Assembly (NCBI GenBank): GCA_031254155.1
Contig: JAIRVA010000105.1
Location: 1 to 12,987 of the forward strand
Source of the DNA: Propionibacteriaceae bacterium
Lineage (GTDB): Bacteria > Actinomycetota > Actinomycetes > Propionibacteriales > Propionibacteriaceae
Reading direction: 5' to 3'
DNA: 12,987 nt
The notes under the pieces: generated by a model
Seen by the model: the letters and a program-made list of their open reading frames with translations, nothing else
Database searches by the model: none
Told to the model about the DNA's origin: nothing
Made by a program: the position numbers and the translations under genes
Shown here: positions 1 to 6,672 of the stretch, one piece after another
Layout: every line of letters starts with the position of its first letter
Position numbering within the stretch: the stretch's first letter is position 1

Positions 1-216
1 CCCGTACGAACCCCCAACTCCCTTCCAGAACAGTCCCCACTTTCATAAAGACGAGGGCCTCCAGTGGAGCAAGCGACAAAGTCCACCGACGCCCTCCGCC
101 CCCACCAGGAGGTGGCACAGATCAAACCCCGGCCAGCGCAGAGTTCCACCCGGGCAGCAAACCGGACCCCAGCCCCCGGAATCGGCCGCGCCCGGCGGGG
201 GGAATCCAGCGCCGGA

Positions 217-243
217 AGATTCCGGCCCACCGGGCCGGAATCT
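217..243. terminator. Strong 12-bp hairpin, possible terminator or attenuator
   Basis: AGATTCCGGCCC (217-228) and GGGCCGGAATCT (232-243) are exact reverse complements separated by a 3-base loop (ACC). No T-run follows on either strand, so a classical rho-independent terminator is not proven; many actinobacterial terminators lack a clear U-tract. The 5' arm overlaps a second, smaller hairpin (CCGGA-AGAT-TCCGG, 212-225), so the two folds exclude each other. It may end transcription from upstream, or act within a leader RNA if transcription starts further upstream. Confidence 0.45.
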
Positions 244-273
244 GAGGACAGCTGGGTGGGCCCCGCCGAGGCA

Positions 274-347
274 GGCCAGAGTAAGCGACGACGACGGGTA
301 GCCCGTAGTCGGCCAGAGCTGGCGACGACGACGGGTGGCCCGTAGTC
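274..347. repeat. Two tandem 37-bp units, each forming a hairpin
   Basis: Unit 1 (274-310) and unit 2 (311-347) are direct tandem copies that differ at about four positions (GTAA versus GCTG near the left, and TAG versus TGG in the loop). The 30-bp core GCGACGACGACGGG...CCCGTAGTCGGCC occurs at 285-314 and 322-351. Within each unit, GACGACGGG pairs with CCCGTAGTC across a 3-base loop with one mismatch, so the DNA or RNA can form two successive small hairpins. A degraded third start (GCGACAACGGGTTACGTGA) follows at 381-399. Confidence 0.7.
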
Positions 348-352
348 GGCCG

Positions 353-374
353 AAGATTGACCAAAGATTGACCA
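353..374. repeat. 11-bp direct repeat AAGATTGACCA x2
   Basis: AAGATTGACCA occurs at 353-363 and again, directly adjoining, at 364-374. Each copy contains TTGACC, which resembles a -35 hexamer. It follows immediately after the 37-bp tandem units and may be a regulator-binding site or a duplicated -35 element. Confidence 0.6.
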
Positions 375-397
375 GGGCAGGCGACAACGGGTTACGT
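368..397 (+). promoter_or_regulatory. Weak candidate promoter (TTGACC - 18 bp - TTACGT)
   Basis: TTGACC at 368-373 is a good -35 match. The best -10 at a suitable distance is TTACGT (392-397), which is poor. If used, the S10 operon leader would be about 270 nt. The call rests only on pattern matching. Confidence 0.2.
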
Positions 398-517
398 GAT
401 ACAACCCAATTTGCGCGGAGCCCTCAATCTGTGACAAAATCGTCAGGTTGCTTCGGCAGGGTCCCGCCCGACTATGCACCCAACCATGGTCTGGGGCAGA
501 TCCGACGATCCCGGTCG

Positions 518-547
518 TTGACTGGAATCCATCCCACTAGGTTAGCG
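518..547 (+). promoter_or_regulatory. Weak candidate S10 operon promoter (TTGACT - 18 bp - TTAGCG)
   Basis: TTGACT at 518-523 is a near-consensus -35. TTAGCG at 542-547 is an imperfect -10 at an 18-bp spacing. A start near 553 would give a leader of about 120 nt that includes the 634-647 hairpin and the rpsJ ribosome binding site. Its position fits a ribosomal promoter, but the -10 is weak. Confidence 0.3.
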
Positions 548-672
548 GGGTAGTTGCGGACGAAATCCGCGACACGCCCGACCGCGTGGGCCGGAGAACG
601 GCGCCGCTCAGTGTGAACGGTGTCAAGCGAAAGCCGGGACCACCCGGTCGAGCAGAGAGGTAAGGAACTGCC

Positions 673-984
673 GTGGCGGGACAAAAAATCCGCATCAGGC
701 TTCGGGCCTACGACCATGAGGTCATCGACTCGTCGGCGCGCAAGATCGTCGACACGGTGACGCGCACTGGCGCTCAGGTGGCCGGCCCCGTGCCGCTGCC
801 GACGGAGAAGAACGTGTTCTGCGTGATCCGTTCTCCCCACAAGTACAAAGACTCTCGGGAACACTTCGAGATGAGGACCCACAAGCGCCTGATCGACATT
901 CTCGATCCGACGCCGAAGACGGTGGACTCCCTCATGCGTCTCGACCTTCCCGCTGGTGTAGACATCGAGATCAAGCTCCCCTGA
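673..984 (+). CDS. rpsJ: 30S ribosomal protein S10
   Basis: S10 is a small-subunit head protein and, as NusE, also takes part in antitermination and transcription-translation coupling through NusG. The 103-residue product has the usual family length. It starts with the typical QKIRIRLRAYDHEVID strand-helix segment and ends with the family signature FEMRTHKRLIDILDPTPKTV (about residues 66-85) and AGVDIEIKL. The start is GTG at 673, behind a purine-rich stretch (GAGAGGTAAGGA, 655-666), and it gives the canonical N-terminus MAGQKIRI. It is the first gene of the long ribosomal-protein cluster; the rplC ribosome binding site overlaps its stop codon. Confidence 0.98.
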   Translation: MAGQKIRIRLRAYDHEVIDSSARKIVDTVTRTGAQVAGPVPLPTEKNVFCVIRSPHKYKDSREHFEMRTHKRLIDILDPTPKTVDSLMRLDLPAGVDIEIKLP

Positions 985-992
985 GGTCGAAC

Positions 993-1646
993 ATGAATAC
1001 TGAACGTAATACTAAAGGGATCCTGGGCCGCAAACTCGGGATGACCCAGATCTGGGATGACAAGAATCACATCATCCCGGTGACGGTGATCGAGGCCGGC
1101 CCGTGCGTCGTGACGCAGGTCCGGACGCCCGAGCGCGACGGCTACTCGGCCGTCCAGCTCGGCTTCGGCCAGATCAAAGCCAAGTCCGTCACCAAGCCCG
1201 CCCAGGGTCACTTCGCGAAGGCCGAGGCCACCCCCCGCCGCCACTTGATGGAGATCCGGACGGCCGATGCTTCGGAGTACCAGCTCGGGGCCGACGTCAC
1301 GGCCGACATCTTCTCCGTGGACGACACGGTGGATGTCATCGGCGTCAGCAAGGGCAAGGGTACGGCGGGCGTCATGAAGCGCCACGGCTTCGCCGGTCTC
1401 GGCGCTGGCCACGGCGTGCACCGCAAGCACCGCGCCCCCGGCTCGGTCGGCCAGTGCTCCACCCCGTCAAAGTTGTTCAAGGGCCTGCGGATGGCTGGGC
1501 ACATGGGTGTACAGCGGACGACGGTGGCGAACCTCGACATCGTGAAAGTTGATGCCGAGCGGGGATTGATCCTGGTCAAAGGCGCTGTCCCGGGCCCGAA
1601 GAACGGCCTGGTCGTCGTTCGCAGCGCGGCGAAGAGGAGCGTGTAA
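993..1646 (+). CDS. rplC: 50S ribosomal protein L3
   Basis: L3 binds domain VI of 23S rRNA early in assembly, and its central extension reaches towards the peptidyl transferase centre. The 217-residue protein has the usual length. It shows GRKLGMTQIWDD at the N-terminus, the actinobacterial central loop around residues 125-170 (HRKHRAPGSVGQ..TPSKLFKGLRMAGHMG), and the typical C-terminal VDAERGLILVKGAVPGPKNGLVVVR. The ATG at 993 lies 8 nt after the rpsJ stop, and GAGGT (983-987) serves as ribosome binding site while overlapping that stop. rplD follows 3 nt later, which points to a single transcript. Confidence 0.98.
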   Translation: MNTERNTKGILGRKLGMTQIWDDKNHIIPVTVIEAGPCVVTQVRTPERDGYSAVQLGFGQIKAKSVTKPAQGHFAKAEATPRRHLMEIRTADASEYQLGADVTADIFSVDDTVDVIGVSKGKGTAGVMKRHGFAGLGAGHGVHRKHRAPGSVGQCSTPSKLFKGLRMAGHMGVQRTTVANLDIVKVDAERGLILVKGAVPGPKNGLVVVRSAAKRSV

Positions 1647-1649
1647 ACC

Positions 1650-2660
1650 ATGACTGACATCACCGTCAACATCCCGTCGTCCAACACCACGTTGCGGCTG
1701 CCCGAAGCCGTCTTCGGTTGTGACATCAACGTACCGCTCATCCACCAGGTCGTCGTGGCCCAGCTCGCGGCCGCCCGCCAAGGCACGCACTCCACGAAGA
1801 CCCGCGGCGAGGTCAGCGGCGGCGGCGCCAAGCCGTGGCGCCAGAAGGGTACCGGCCGCGCCCGCCAGGGTTCGCGCCGCGCCCCGCAGTGGACGGGCGG
1901 CGGTGCGGTCTTCGGCCCGCAACCCCGGTCGTACGCCCAACGTACCCCCAAGAAAATGATCGCCGCCGCGCTCAAGTCGGCCCTCTCGGACCGCGTCGCG
2001 GACGGCAAGCTGTTCGTCCTCGAATCGATCATCGACTCCGAGACGCCATCGACGCGCCAGGCGCTGGAGGCCCTCGCGGTCATCGGTGACGCGGTGACGG
2101 CGGTCGTCGTCCTCACCCGCGAAGAGGACGTGGCGTACGTTTCGCTGCGCAACGTCCCGTACATCCACGCGCTGGTCGCCGATCAGCTGAACGTGTACGA
2201 CGTGATCGCCAACGAGGCCATCGTCTTCACCAAGCCGGCCCTCGATGAGTTCCTGGCCCGCTTCGGGACGGTCGTCCTCGAAGCCGAGGCCCCGGCTCCG
2301 GCCGAGAAGCCGGCGAAGAAGGCCAAGAAGGAGGCGGTGACCGCCGGGGCCGCCACCCCGCTCGAGGCCGACGCCGACGAACCGGCCGAACCCGCCGTAC
2401 CAGCCACCGAGCCTGAGCCCACGGAGCCTGAGCCCGCGGAGCCCGCGGCCCCCGCCGACGAGGCGAAGGACTACGGCGAGGGTTCGTACCGTGGCGAGAC
2501 GCCGCCGGACGGCTACGACATCAAGGGTAACGAGGACTCGATGTTGTACCACACCCCCGACTCCCCGTGGTACAAGCGGACGGTCGCCGAGGTCTGGTTC
2601 AACAGCGCGGAAGCCGCTGAAGCCGCTGGCTTCAAGGACGTGATGGAGGGCAAGAAGTGA
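1650..2660 (+). CDS. rplD: 50S ribosomal protein L4 with acidic linker and extra C-terminal mini-domain
   Basis: Residues 1-210 are an ordinary L4: the rRNA-binding extended loop is seen at about 45-100 (TRGEVSGGGAKPWRQKGTGRAR, then the PQWTGGGAVFGPQPR segment), followed by the globular Rossmann-like part. L4 lines the peptide exit tunnel and in E. coli also represses the S10 operon; whether it does so here is unknown. The protein is 336 residues, against about 205-220 usually. Residues 211-273 form a linker that is first Lys/Ala-rich and then Glu/Pro/Ala-rich with TEPEP-type repeats. Residues about 274-332 form a separate small domain containing GYDIKGN, SMLYHTPDSPWYKRT, AEVWF and AEAAGF. 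This resembles a short module that I recall at the C-termini of nucleases and other actinobacterial proteins. Frame and codon use are continuous, and the stop overlaps the rplW start (GTGA), so the extension is genuine rather than an assembly fusion. Confidence 0.97.
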   Translation: MTDITVNIPSSNTTLRLPEAVFGCDINVPLIHQVVVAQLAAARQGTHSTKTRGEVSGGGAKPWRQKGTGRARQGSRRAPQWTGGGAVFGPQPRSYAQRTPKKMIAAALKSALSDRVADGKLFVLESIIDSETPSTRQALEALAVIGDAVTAVVVLTREEDVAYVSLRNVPYIHALVADQLNVYDVIANEAIVFTKPALDEFLARFGTVVLEAEAPAPAEKPAKKAKKEAVTAGAATPLEADADEPAEPAVPATEPEPTEPEPAEPAAPADEAKDYGEGSYRGETPPDGYDIKGNEDSMLYHTPDSPWYKRTVAEVWFNSAEAAEAAGFKDVMEGKK

Positions 2661-2971
2661 GCGAGTTTAAAATCAAGGATCCGCGCGACATCCTCCTGGC
2701 CCCGGTTGTGTCGGAGAAGTCGTACACCCGGATCGACGAGAACAAGTACACCTTCCTGGTCGCCCCGGACGCCAACAAGGTCGAGATCCGGATCGCGATT
2801 GAGAAGGTCTTCGATGTCTCGGTCGTCCAGGTGAACACGGTTAACCGTCAGGGCAAGAAGCGCCGCACCCGCTACGGGTACGGCCGCCGCCCCGACACCA
2901 AGCGAGCCATCGTGACGCTGGCCGACGGCCAGTCGATCGACCTGTTCGGCTCGGGAACGGAAGTGAGGTAG
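2657..2971 (+). CDS. rplW: 50S ribosomal protein L23
   Basis: L23 sits at the exit of the peptide tunnel and is the main docking site for trigger factor and signal recognition particle. The 104-residue protein has the family layout: DILLAPVVSEKS near the N-terminus, the KYTFLVAPDANKVEIRIAIEKVFDVSVV.VNT core, and the basic loop RQGKKRRTRYGYGRRPDTKRAIVTL. It starts with GTG at 2657, within the rplD stop (GTGA, 4-bp overlap), behind GGAGGG at 2645-2650, so its translation is probably coupled to that of L4. The next gene, rplB, starts 3 nt after its TAG stop. Confidence 0.97.
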   Translation: MSEFKIKDPRDILLAPVVSEKSYTRIDENKYTFLVAPDANKVEIRIAIEKVFDVSVVQVNTVNRQGKKRRTRYGYGRRPDTKRAIVTLADGQSIDLFGSGTEVR

Positions 2972-2974
2972 CTC

Positions 2975-3811
2975 ATGGCCATCCGTAAGTACAAGCCGAC
3001 GACGCCCGGTCGCCGTGGCTCCTCGGTGGCGGACTTCGCGGAGATCACGCGGTCCACCCCGGAGAAGCGCCTGACGGTGCCGAGCCCGAAGACCGGTGGC
3101 CGCAACAACCAGGGCCGCATCACCACGCGCCACATCGGCGGCGGGCACAAGCAGGCGTACCGGCTCATCGACTTCAAGCGGTACGACAAGGACGGCGTTT
3201 CGGCCAAGGTCGCGCACATTGAGTACGACCCGAACCGGACCGCCCGTATCGCCCTGCTGCACTACCTGGACGGCGAGAAGCGCTACATCATCGCGCCGAA
3301 GGACCTCCGCCAGGGTGATTTCGTCGAGTCCGGCGCGGAAGCGGACATCAAGCCCGGCAACAACCTCCCGTTGCGCAACATCCCCGTGGGTACGTTGGTG
3401 CACGCGGTCGAGATGCGCCCGGGCGGCGGTGCCAAGCTCGGCCGCTCCGCCGGTACGTCGATCCAGCTCGTCGCCCGCGAGGGGAAGTACGCCACCTTGA
3501 GGATGCCGTCCGGCGAAATGCGCATGGTGGACATCCGCTGCCGCGCCACGGTCGGCGAGGTCGGCAACGCCGAGCAGGGCAACATCAACTGGGGCAAGGC
3601 CGGCCGCATGCGCTGGAAGGGCGTCCGCCCGACCGTCCGTGGTGTCGTCATGAACCCGGTCGACCACCCGCACGGCGGTGGCGAGGGTCGTACCTCCGGT
3701 GGCCGCCATCCGGTGACGCCGTGGGGCAAGCCGGAAGGCCGGACCCGCAACAAGAACAAGGCTTCGAGCCGTCTGATCATCCGTCGCCGCAAGGCCGGGA
3801 AGAAGCGCTGA
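2975..3811 (+). CDS. rplB: 50S ribosomal protein L2
   Basis: L2 is a primary 23S rRNA binder needed for subunit association and peptidyl transferase activity. The 278-residue length is typical. The N-terminal MAIRKYKPTTPGRR, the middle GGGHKQAYRLIDFKR (about 56-70), and the highly conserved C-terminal motif NPVDHPHGGGEG (227-238), which carries the histidine implicated at the catalytic centre, are all intact. A basic tail, RRRKAGKKR, ends the protein. The ATG at 2975 lies just behind the purine-rich AAGTGAGG (2961-2968). rpsS follows after 21 nt. Confidence 0.98.
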   Translation: MAIRKYKPTTPGRRGSSVADFAEITRSTPEKRLTVPSPKTGGRNNQGRITTRHIGGGHKQAYRLIDFKRYDKDGVSAKVAHIEYDPNRTARIALLHYLDGEKRYIIAPKDLRQGDFVESGAEADIKPGNNLPLRNIPVGTLVHAVEMRPGGGAKLGRSAGTSIQLVAREGKYATLRMPSGEMRMVDIRCRATVGEVGNAEQGNINWGKAGRMRWKGVRPTVRGVVMNPVDHPHGGGEGRTSGGRHPVTPWGKPEGRTRNKNKASSRLIIRRRKAGKKR

Positions 3812-3832
3812 GGGAAAGGGACGTAAGACACA

Positions 3833-4114
3833 ATGCCTCGCAGTTTGAAGAAGGGTCCCTTCGTTGACGACCACCTGGTGAAGAAGGTGGATGCGCTCAA
3901 CGCGAAGGGGGCGAAGACCGTAATCAAGACCTGGTCGCGCCGGTCGATGATCATCCCGGACATGATCGGGCACACCATCGCCGTTCACGACGGGCGCAAG
4001 CACGTCCCGGTGTTCATCACCGAGGCCATGATCGGGCACAAGCTGGGCGAGTTCGCCCTCACTCGTACCTTCCGTGGCCACGTGAAGGACGACAAGAAGG
4101 CCCGGAAGCGCTAA
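3833..4114 (+). CDS. rpsS: 30S ribosomal protein S19
   Basis: S19 is in the head of the small subunit, forms a complex with S13, and approaches the A-site tRNA. The 93 residues match the family length. The signature MPRSLKKGPFVDDHLVKKV opens the protein, and TWSRRSMIIPDMIGHTIAVHDGRKHVPVFI with GHKLGEFA.TR follows, as in all bacterial S19. The likely ribosome binding site is AGGGAAAGGG at 3811-3820, 12 nt before the ATG, which is rather far for this cluster. rplV starts 15 nt after the stop. Confidence 0.98.
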   Translation: MPRSLKKGPFVDDHLVKKVDALNAKGAKTVIKTWSRRSMIIPDMIGHTIAVHDGRKHVPVFITEAMIGHKLGEFALTRTFRGHVKDDKKARKR

Positions 4115-4129
4115 AGGAAAAGGATATCG

Positions 4130-4597
4130 ATGAGTAAGAATTGGCAGCGCCCGAGCCGTCGGGACGCACTCCTTGGGGATCGTGAGGGGTCGTACGCCAT
4201 CGCGCGTCACATCCGCATGTCCCCGCAGAAGGTACGCCGCGTGGTCGACCTTGTCCGCGGGCAAAACGTTGAGGACGCCCTCAACATCCTGCGCTTCGCG
4301 CCCCAGGCCGCCTCCGAGCCGGTGTACAAGGTGATCGCCTCCGCGGCGGCCAACGCCGAGAACACGGAGAACCTGAAGGCGGGCAACCTCTACGTCTCGC
4401 AGATCTTCGTTGACGAGGGTGTGACACTGCGCCGCATCAAGCCCCGCGCGAAGGGGTCGGCCTCCCGCATCCTCAAGCGGGCGAGCCACATCACCGCCGT
4501 CGTCGAGCCCCAGGAGAACCGGGGCCCGATCCCGCCGTCGAAGCAGGCCGTGACCATGCGTCTCACGCCGAAGCCCGCGAAGAAGAAGGAGGCCTGA
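4130..4597 (+). CDS. rplV: 50S ribosomal protein L22, with extended ends
   Basis: L22 binds all 23S rRNA domains; its beta-hairpin lines the exit tunnel near the site of macrolide action. The core, about residues 22-128, has AIARHIRMSPQKVRRVVDLVRGQ, the helix AANAENTENL, and the tunnel hairpin VDEGVTLRRIKPRAKGSASRILKR. At 155 residues it is longer than the common 110-120: about 20 residues precede the core (MSKNWQRPSRRDALLGDREG), and a Pro/Lys-rich tail of about 27 follows. Long L22 tails are common in actinobacteria. The AAAGGAAAAGGA stretch (4113-4124) directly before ATG 4130 supports this start. The perfect AAGGAGG for rpsC lies in its last codons. Confidence 0.97.
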   Translation: MSKNWQRPSRRDALLGDREGSYAIARHIRMSPQKVRRVVDLVRGQNVEDALNILRFAPQAASEPVYKVIASAAANAENTENLKAGNLYVSQIFVDEGVTLRRIKPRAKGSASRILKRASHITAVVEPQENRGPIPPSKQAVTMRLTPKPAKKKEA

Positions 4598-4598
4598 G

Positions 4599-5393
4599 AT
4601 GGGCCAAAAGATCAACCCGATGGGTTTTAGGCTGGGCATCTCGACTGACCACGTGTCCCGCTGGTACTCCGACAAGCAGTACGCGTCGTACCTCGGCGAG
4701 GACATCAAGATCCGGACGTTCCTGAACAAGCGGCTGGAGCGGGCGGGGGTGTCCTCGATCGAGATCGAGCGGCGCTCGGAGCGCGTGACGATCTTCCTCC
4801 ACGCCGCCCGGCCGGGCATCATCATCGGCCGTAACGGCGCCGAGGCGGAGAAGGTCCGGGCCGACATCGAGAAGCTGACCGGCAAGCAGGTCCAGCTCAA
4901 CATCTTGGAGGTCAAGAACCCGGAGACCGACGCCCAGCTCGTCGCCCAGGGTGTGGCCGAACAGCTCGGCGCCCGCGTGGCCTTCCGCCGCGCGATGCGC
5001 AAGGCGCAGCAGTCCGCCATGCGCGGCGGCGCGCTCGGCATCCGGATCCAGTGCTCCGGCCGTCTCGGCGGCGCCGAAATGAGCCGGGCCGAGTTCTACC
5101 GCGAGGGCCGGGTGCCGCTGCACACGCTGCGCGCGGACATTGATTATGGCTTCTACGAGGCCCGGACCACCTTCGGCCGCATCGGCGTCAAAGTGTGGAT
5201 CTACAAGGGTGATCTCGTGGGTACGCGGGCCGAGCGGACGGCACAGAGGGCCACCCGCCAGGCGGCCCAGACCCGTCAGCGGCCGCCGCGCCGCCCCGGC
5301 CGGGGCGAGCGGACTGACCGGCCGCGCGGGCGCAAGGAGCAGGAGGCCCCGGTGGAAACGCCGGAGCCCCAAGTAGAGAGCGCAGGTGAATGA
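4599..5393 (+). CDS. rpsC: 30S ribosomal protein S3
   Basis: S3 lines the mRNA entry tunnel with S4 and S5 and contributes to the ribosomal helicase. The N-terminus MGQKINPMGFRLGI is canonical. A type II KH domain contains the nucleic-acid-binding loop in RPGIIIGRNG (residues 71-80), and the S3 C-terminal domain runs to about residue 210 (ARTTFGRIGVKVWIYKGD). The last 50 residues or so are a low-complexity tail, first Arg/Gln/Pro-rich, then acidic (VETPEPQVESAGE). Such tails occur in actinobacterial S3. A full AAGGAGG (4586-4592) precedes ATG 4599, which lies 1 nt after the rplV stop. The total of 264 residues is at the long end for the family. Confidence 0.98.
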   Translation: MGQKINPMGFRLGISTDHVSRWYSDKQYASYLGEDIKIRTFLNKRLERAGVSSIEIERRSERVTIFLHAARPGIIIGRNGAEAEKVRADIEKLTGKQVQLNILEVKNPETDAQLVAQGVAEQLGARVAFRRAMRKAQQSAMRGGALGIRIQCSGRLGGAEMSRAEFYREGRVPLHTLRADIDYGFYEARTTFGRIGVKVWIYKGDLVGTRAERTAQRATRQAAQTRQRPPRRPGRGERTDRPRGRKEQEAPVETPEPQVESAGE

Positions 5394-5394
5394 C

Positions 5395-5811
5395 ATGTTG
5401 ATTCCCCGTCGTGTGCGGTTCCGCAAGCAGCACCACCCCAAGCGGAGTGGCGTTGCAAAGGGTGGTACCACGCTCGCGTTCGGCGAGTTCGGGATCCAGG
5501 CGCTGGAGTCCTCGTACCTCACGAACCGTCAGATTGAGGCCGCCCGTATCGCGATGACCCGTCACATCCGCCGTGGTGGGAAGGTGTGGATCAATGTCTT
5601 CCCCGACCGGCCGATGACGAAGCACCCCGCCGAGTCCCGGATGGGTTCCGGCAAGGGCAGCCCCGAGTGGTGGGTCGCCAACATCAAGCCGGGCCGGGTG
5701 CTGTTCGAGCTCTCGGGCGTGCCTGAGGACGTGGCCCGCGAGGCGATGCGTCTCGCCATCCACAAGTTGCCTTTCCGGGCACGTTTTATTACGAGGGAGG
5801 GTGAGATCTGA
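5395..5811 (+). CDS. rplP: 50S ribosomal protein L16
   Basis: L16 lies next to the A-site tRNA and helps organise the 50S central protuberance and peptidyl transferase centre. The 138-residue protein begins MLIPRRVRFRKQHHPKRSG, the family's near-invariant start, which is why ATG 5395 is chosen over an in-frame GTG at 5386 that would overlap the rpsC end. The central segment RHIRRGGKVWINVFPDRPMTKHPAESRMGSGKG and PEWWVANIKPGRVLFEL are intact. The ribosome binding site is weak (GCAGGTGA, 5383-5389), so reinitiation after rpsC is plausible. Its TGA stop shares one base with the rpmC start (TGATG). Confidence 0.97.
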   Translation: MLIPRRVRFRKQHHPKRSGVAKGGTTLAFGEFGIQALESSYLTNRQIEAARIAMTRHIRRGGKVWINVFPDRPMTKHPAESRMGSGKGSPEWWVANIKPGRVLFELSGVPEDVAREAMRLAIHKLPFRARFITREGEI

Positions 5812-6038
5812 TGGCGACCACAACAGCAACGGATCTGCGGGCGCTCAGTCGCAAGGACCTGAACGACCGCGTCGTGGAACTGAAGGAAGAGCTGTTCAGC
5901 CTCCGCTTCGCGGCGGCGACCGGCCAGCTTGAGTCGCGTGGCCGGCTGCGGGAAGCCCGGAAGGACATCGCCCGCATCTACACCGTGCTGCAAGAGCGCA
6001 ACTTGGGCATCGTGCCCGACCCCGATGAGGAGAAGTGA
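5811..6038 (+). CDS. rpmC: 50S ribosomal protein L29
   Basis: L29 is a small helical hairpin near the tunnel exit, next to L23, and contributes to the trigger factor and SRP docking area. The 75 residues show the family pattern LRALSRKDLNDRVVELKEELFSLRFAAATGQLE followed by REARKDIARIYTVLQER. The short C-terminal acidic tail (PDPDEEK) is ordinary for actinobacteria. ATG 5811 overlaps the rplP stop as TGATG, with GGGAGG at 5795-5800 as ribosome binding site. The end overlaps the rpsQ start in the same way. Confidence 0.96.
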   Translation: MATTTATDLRALSRKDLNDRVVELKEELFSLRFAAATGQLESRGRLREARKDIARIYTVLQERNLGIVPDPDEEK

Positions 6039-6298
6039 TGGCAGAAGCAAGATCAGGTCGGAAGGTCCGCGAGGGGATGGTTGTCTCCGACAAGATGGAC
6101 AAGACGATCGTCGTCTCCATTGAGGACCGCGTCAAGCACCCGTTGTACGGGAAGGTCATGACCCGTACTCAACGGCTCAAGGTGCACGACGAGGGTAATT
6201 CGGCAGGTATTGGCGACCGCGTCCGGGTGATGGAAACCCGGCCGCTGAGCGCGACGAAGAGATGGCGGCTCCTCGAGGTCGTCGAAAAGGCCAGGTGA
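6038..6298 (+). CDS. rpsQ: 30S ribosomal protein S17
   Basis: S17 is a primary 16S rRNA binder of the OB-fold class that stabilises the 5' domain. The 86-residue product has RKVREGMVVSDKMDKTIVVSIEDRVKHPLYGKV (about residues 7-39) and DRVRVMETRPLSATKRWRLLEVVEKA, both characteristic. ATG 6038 is preferred because it overlaps the rpmC stop (TGATG) and has GAGGAG at 6027-6032; an in-frame GTG three bases upstream (6035) is an alternative that adds one Met. It is the last gene of the classical S10 operon, and rplN follows after only 4 nt, so the S10 and spc clusters are probably cotranscribed. Confidence 0.96.
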   Translation: MAEARSGRKVREGMVVSDKMDKTIVVSIEDRVKHPLYGKVMTRTQRLKVHDEGNSAGIGDRVRVMETRPLSATKRWRLLEVVEKAR

Positions 6299-6302
6299 AA
6301 AA

Positions 6303-6671
6303 ATGATCCAGCAGGAGACGCGGCTGAAGGTCGCCGACAACACGGGTGCGAAGGAACTGCTCTGCATCCGCGTCCTCGGTGGCACCCGGCGCCGCTATGC
6401 CTACCTCGGCGACATTATCGTCGCGACCGTCAAGGATGCGATTCCTGGCGGTGGAGTCAAGAAGGGCGAGGTGGTCAAGGCCGTCGTTGTACGGACGACC
6501 AAAGAACACCGGCGCGCTGACGGCTCGTACATCAAGTTCGACGAGAACGCGGCGGTCATTCTCCGCGCGGACGGCGAGCCCAGGGGTACCCGTATCTTCG
6601 GCCCTGTTGCCCGCGAACTGCGTGAGAAGCGATTCATGCGTATCGTCTCACTCGCACCAGAGGTGATCTGA
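6303..6671 (+). CDS. rplN: 50S ribosomal protein L14
   Basis: L14 is a compact beta-barrel protein on the 50S face that contacts 16S rRNA (bridge B8) and binds the silencing factor RsfS. The length of 122 residues is exactly the family standard. MIQQETRLKVADNTGAKELLCIRVLGG at the N-terminus, GGGVKKGEVVKAVVVRTTKE in the middle and GTRIFGPVARELREK at the end are all canonical. The ribosome binding site is poor (CCAGGTGAAAAA before ATG), so it may rely on coupling to rpsQ, whose stop is 4 nt upstream. Confidence 0.98.
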   Translation: MIQQETRLKVADNTGAKELLCIRVLGGTRRRYAYLGDIIVATVKDAIPGGGVKKGEVVKAVVVRTTKEHRRADGSYIKFDENAAVILRADGEPRGTRIFGPVARELREKRFMRIVSLAPEVI

Positions 6672-6672
6672 G

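Larger units (their letters stand above)
1..672. other. Non-coding region upstream of the S10 operon (intergenic plus probable 5' leader)
   Basis: I find no believable gene in these 672 bases. The open frames are short, low in complexity (Pro, Arg, Gly, Ser), and overlap on both strands as expected of GC-rich non-coding DNA. What it does hold is structure: a small hairpin (CCACC/GGTGG, 102-115), a perfect 12-bp hairpin (217-243), two 37-bp tandem hairpin units (274-347), an 11-bp direct repeat (353-374), weak promoter-like sequences, and a short GC hairpin (634-647, CCGGG-ACCA-CCCGG) about 25 bases before the rpsJ start. In many actinobacteria the rpsL-rpsG-fusA-tuf genes lie just upstream of rpsJ; no part of tuf is visible, so the upstream neighbour is unknown. 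Confidence 0.75.

Noticed and set aside
274..351. CRISPR-like array
   Set aside because: Only two adjoining 37-bp units without unique spacers; it is a tandem duplication, not repeat-spacer structure.
43..553. Several open frames of 60-115 codons on both strands in the upstream region
   Set aside because: They overlap each other, are Pro/Arg/Gly/Ser-rich, lack good ribosome binding sites and resemble no family; the region is explained better as non-coding with repeats.
2513..5041. 842-codon open frame on the minus strand
   Set aside because: It is antisense to L4-S3, whose products are unmistakable; the His/Arg/Asp/Val-rich translation is a codon-bias shadow of GC-rich genes.
5386..5394. 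Upstream GTG start for L16 adding three residues
   Set aside because: The family begins MLIPRRV almost invariantly, matching ATG 5395.
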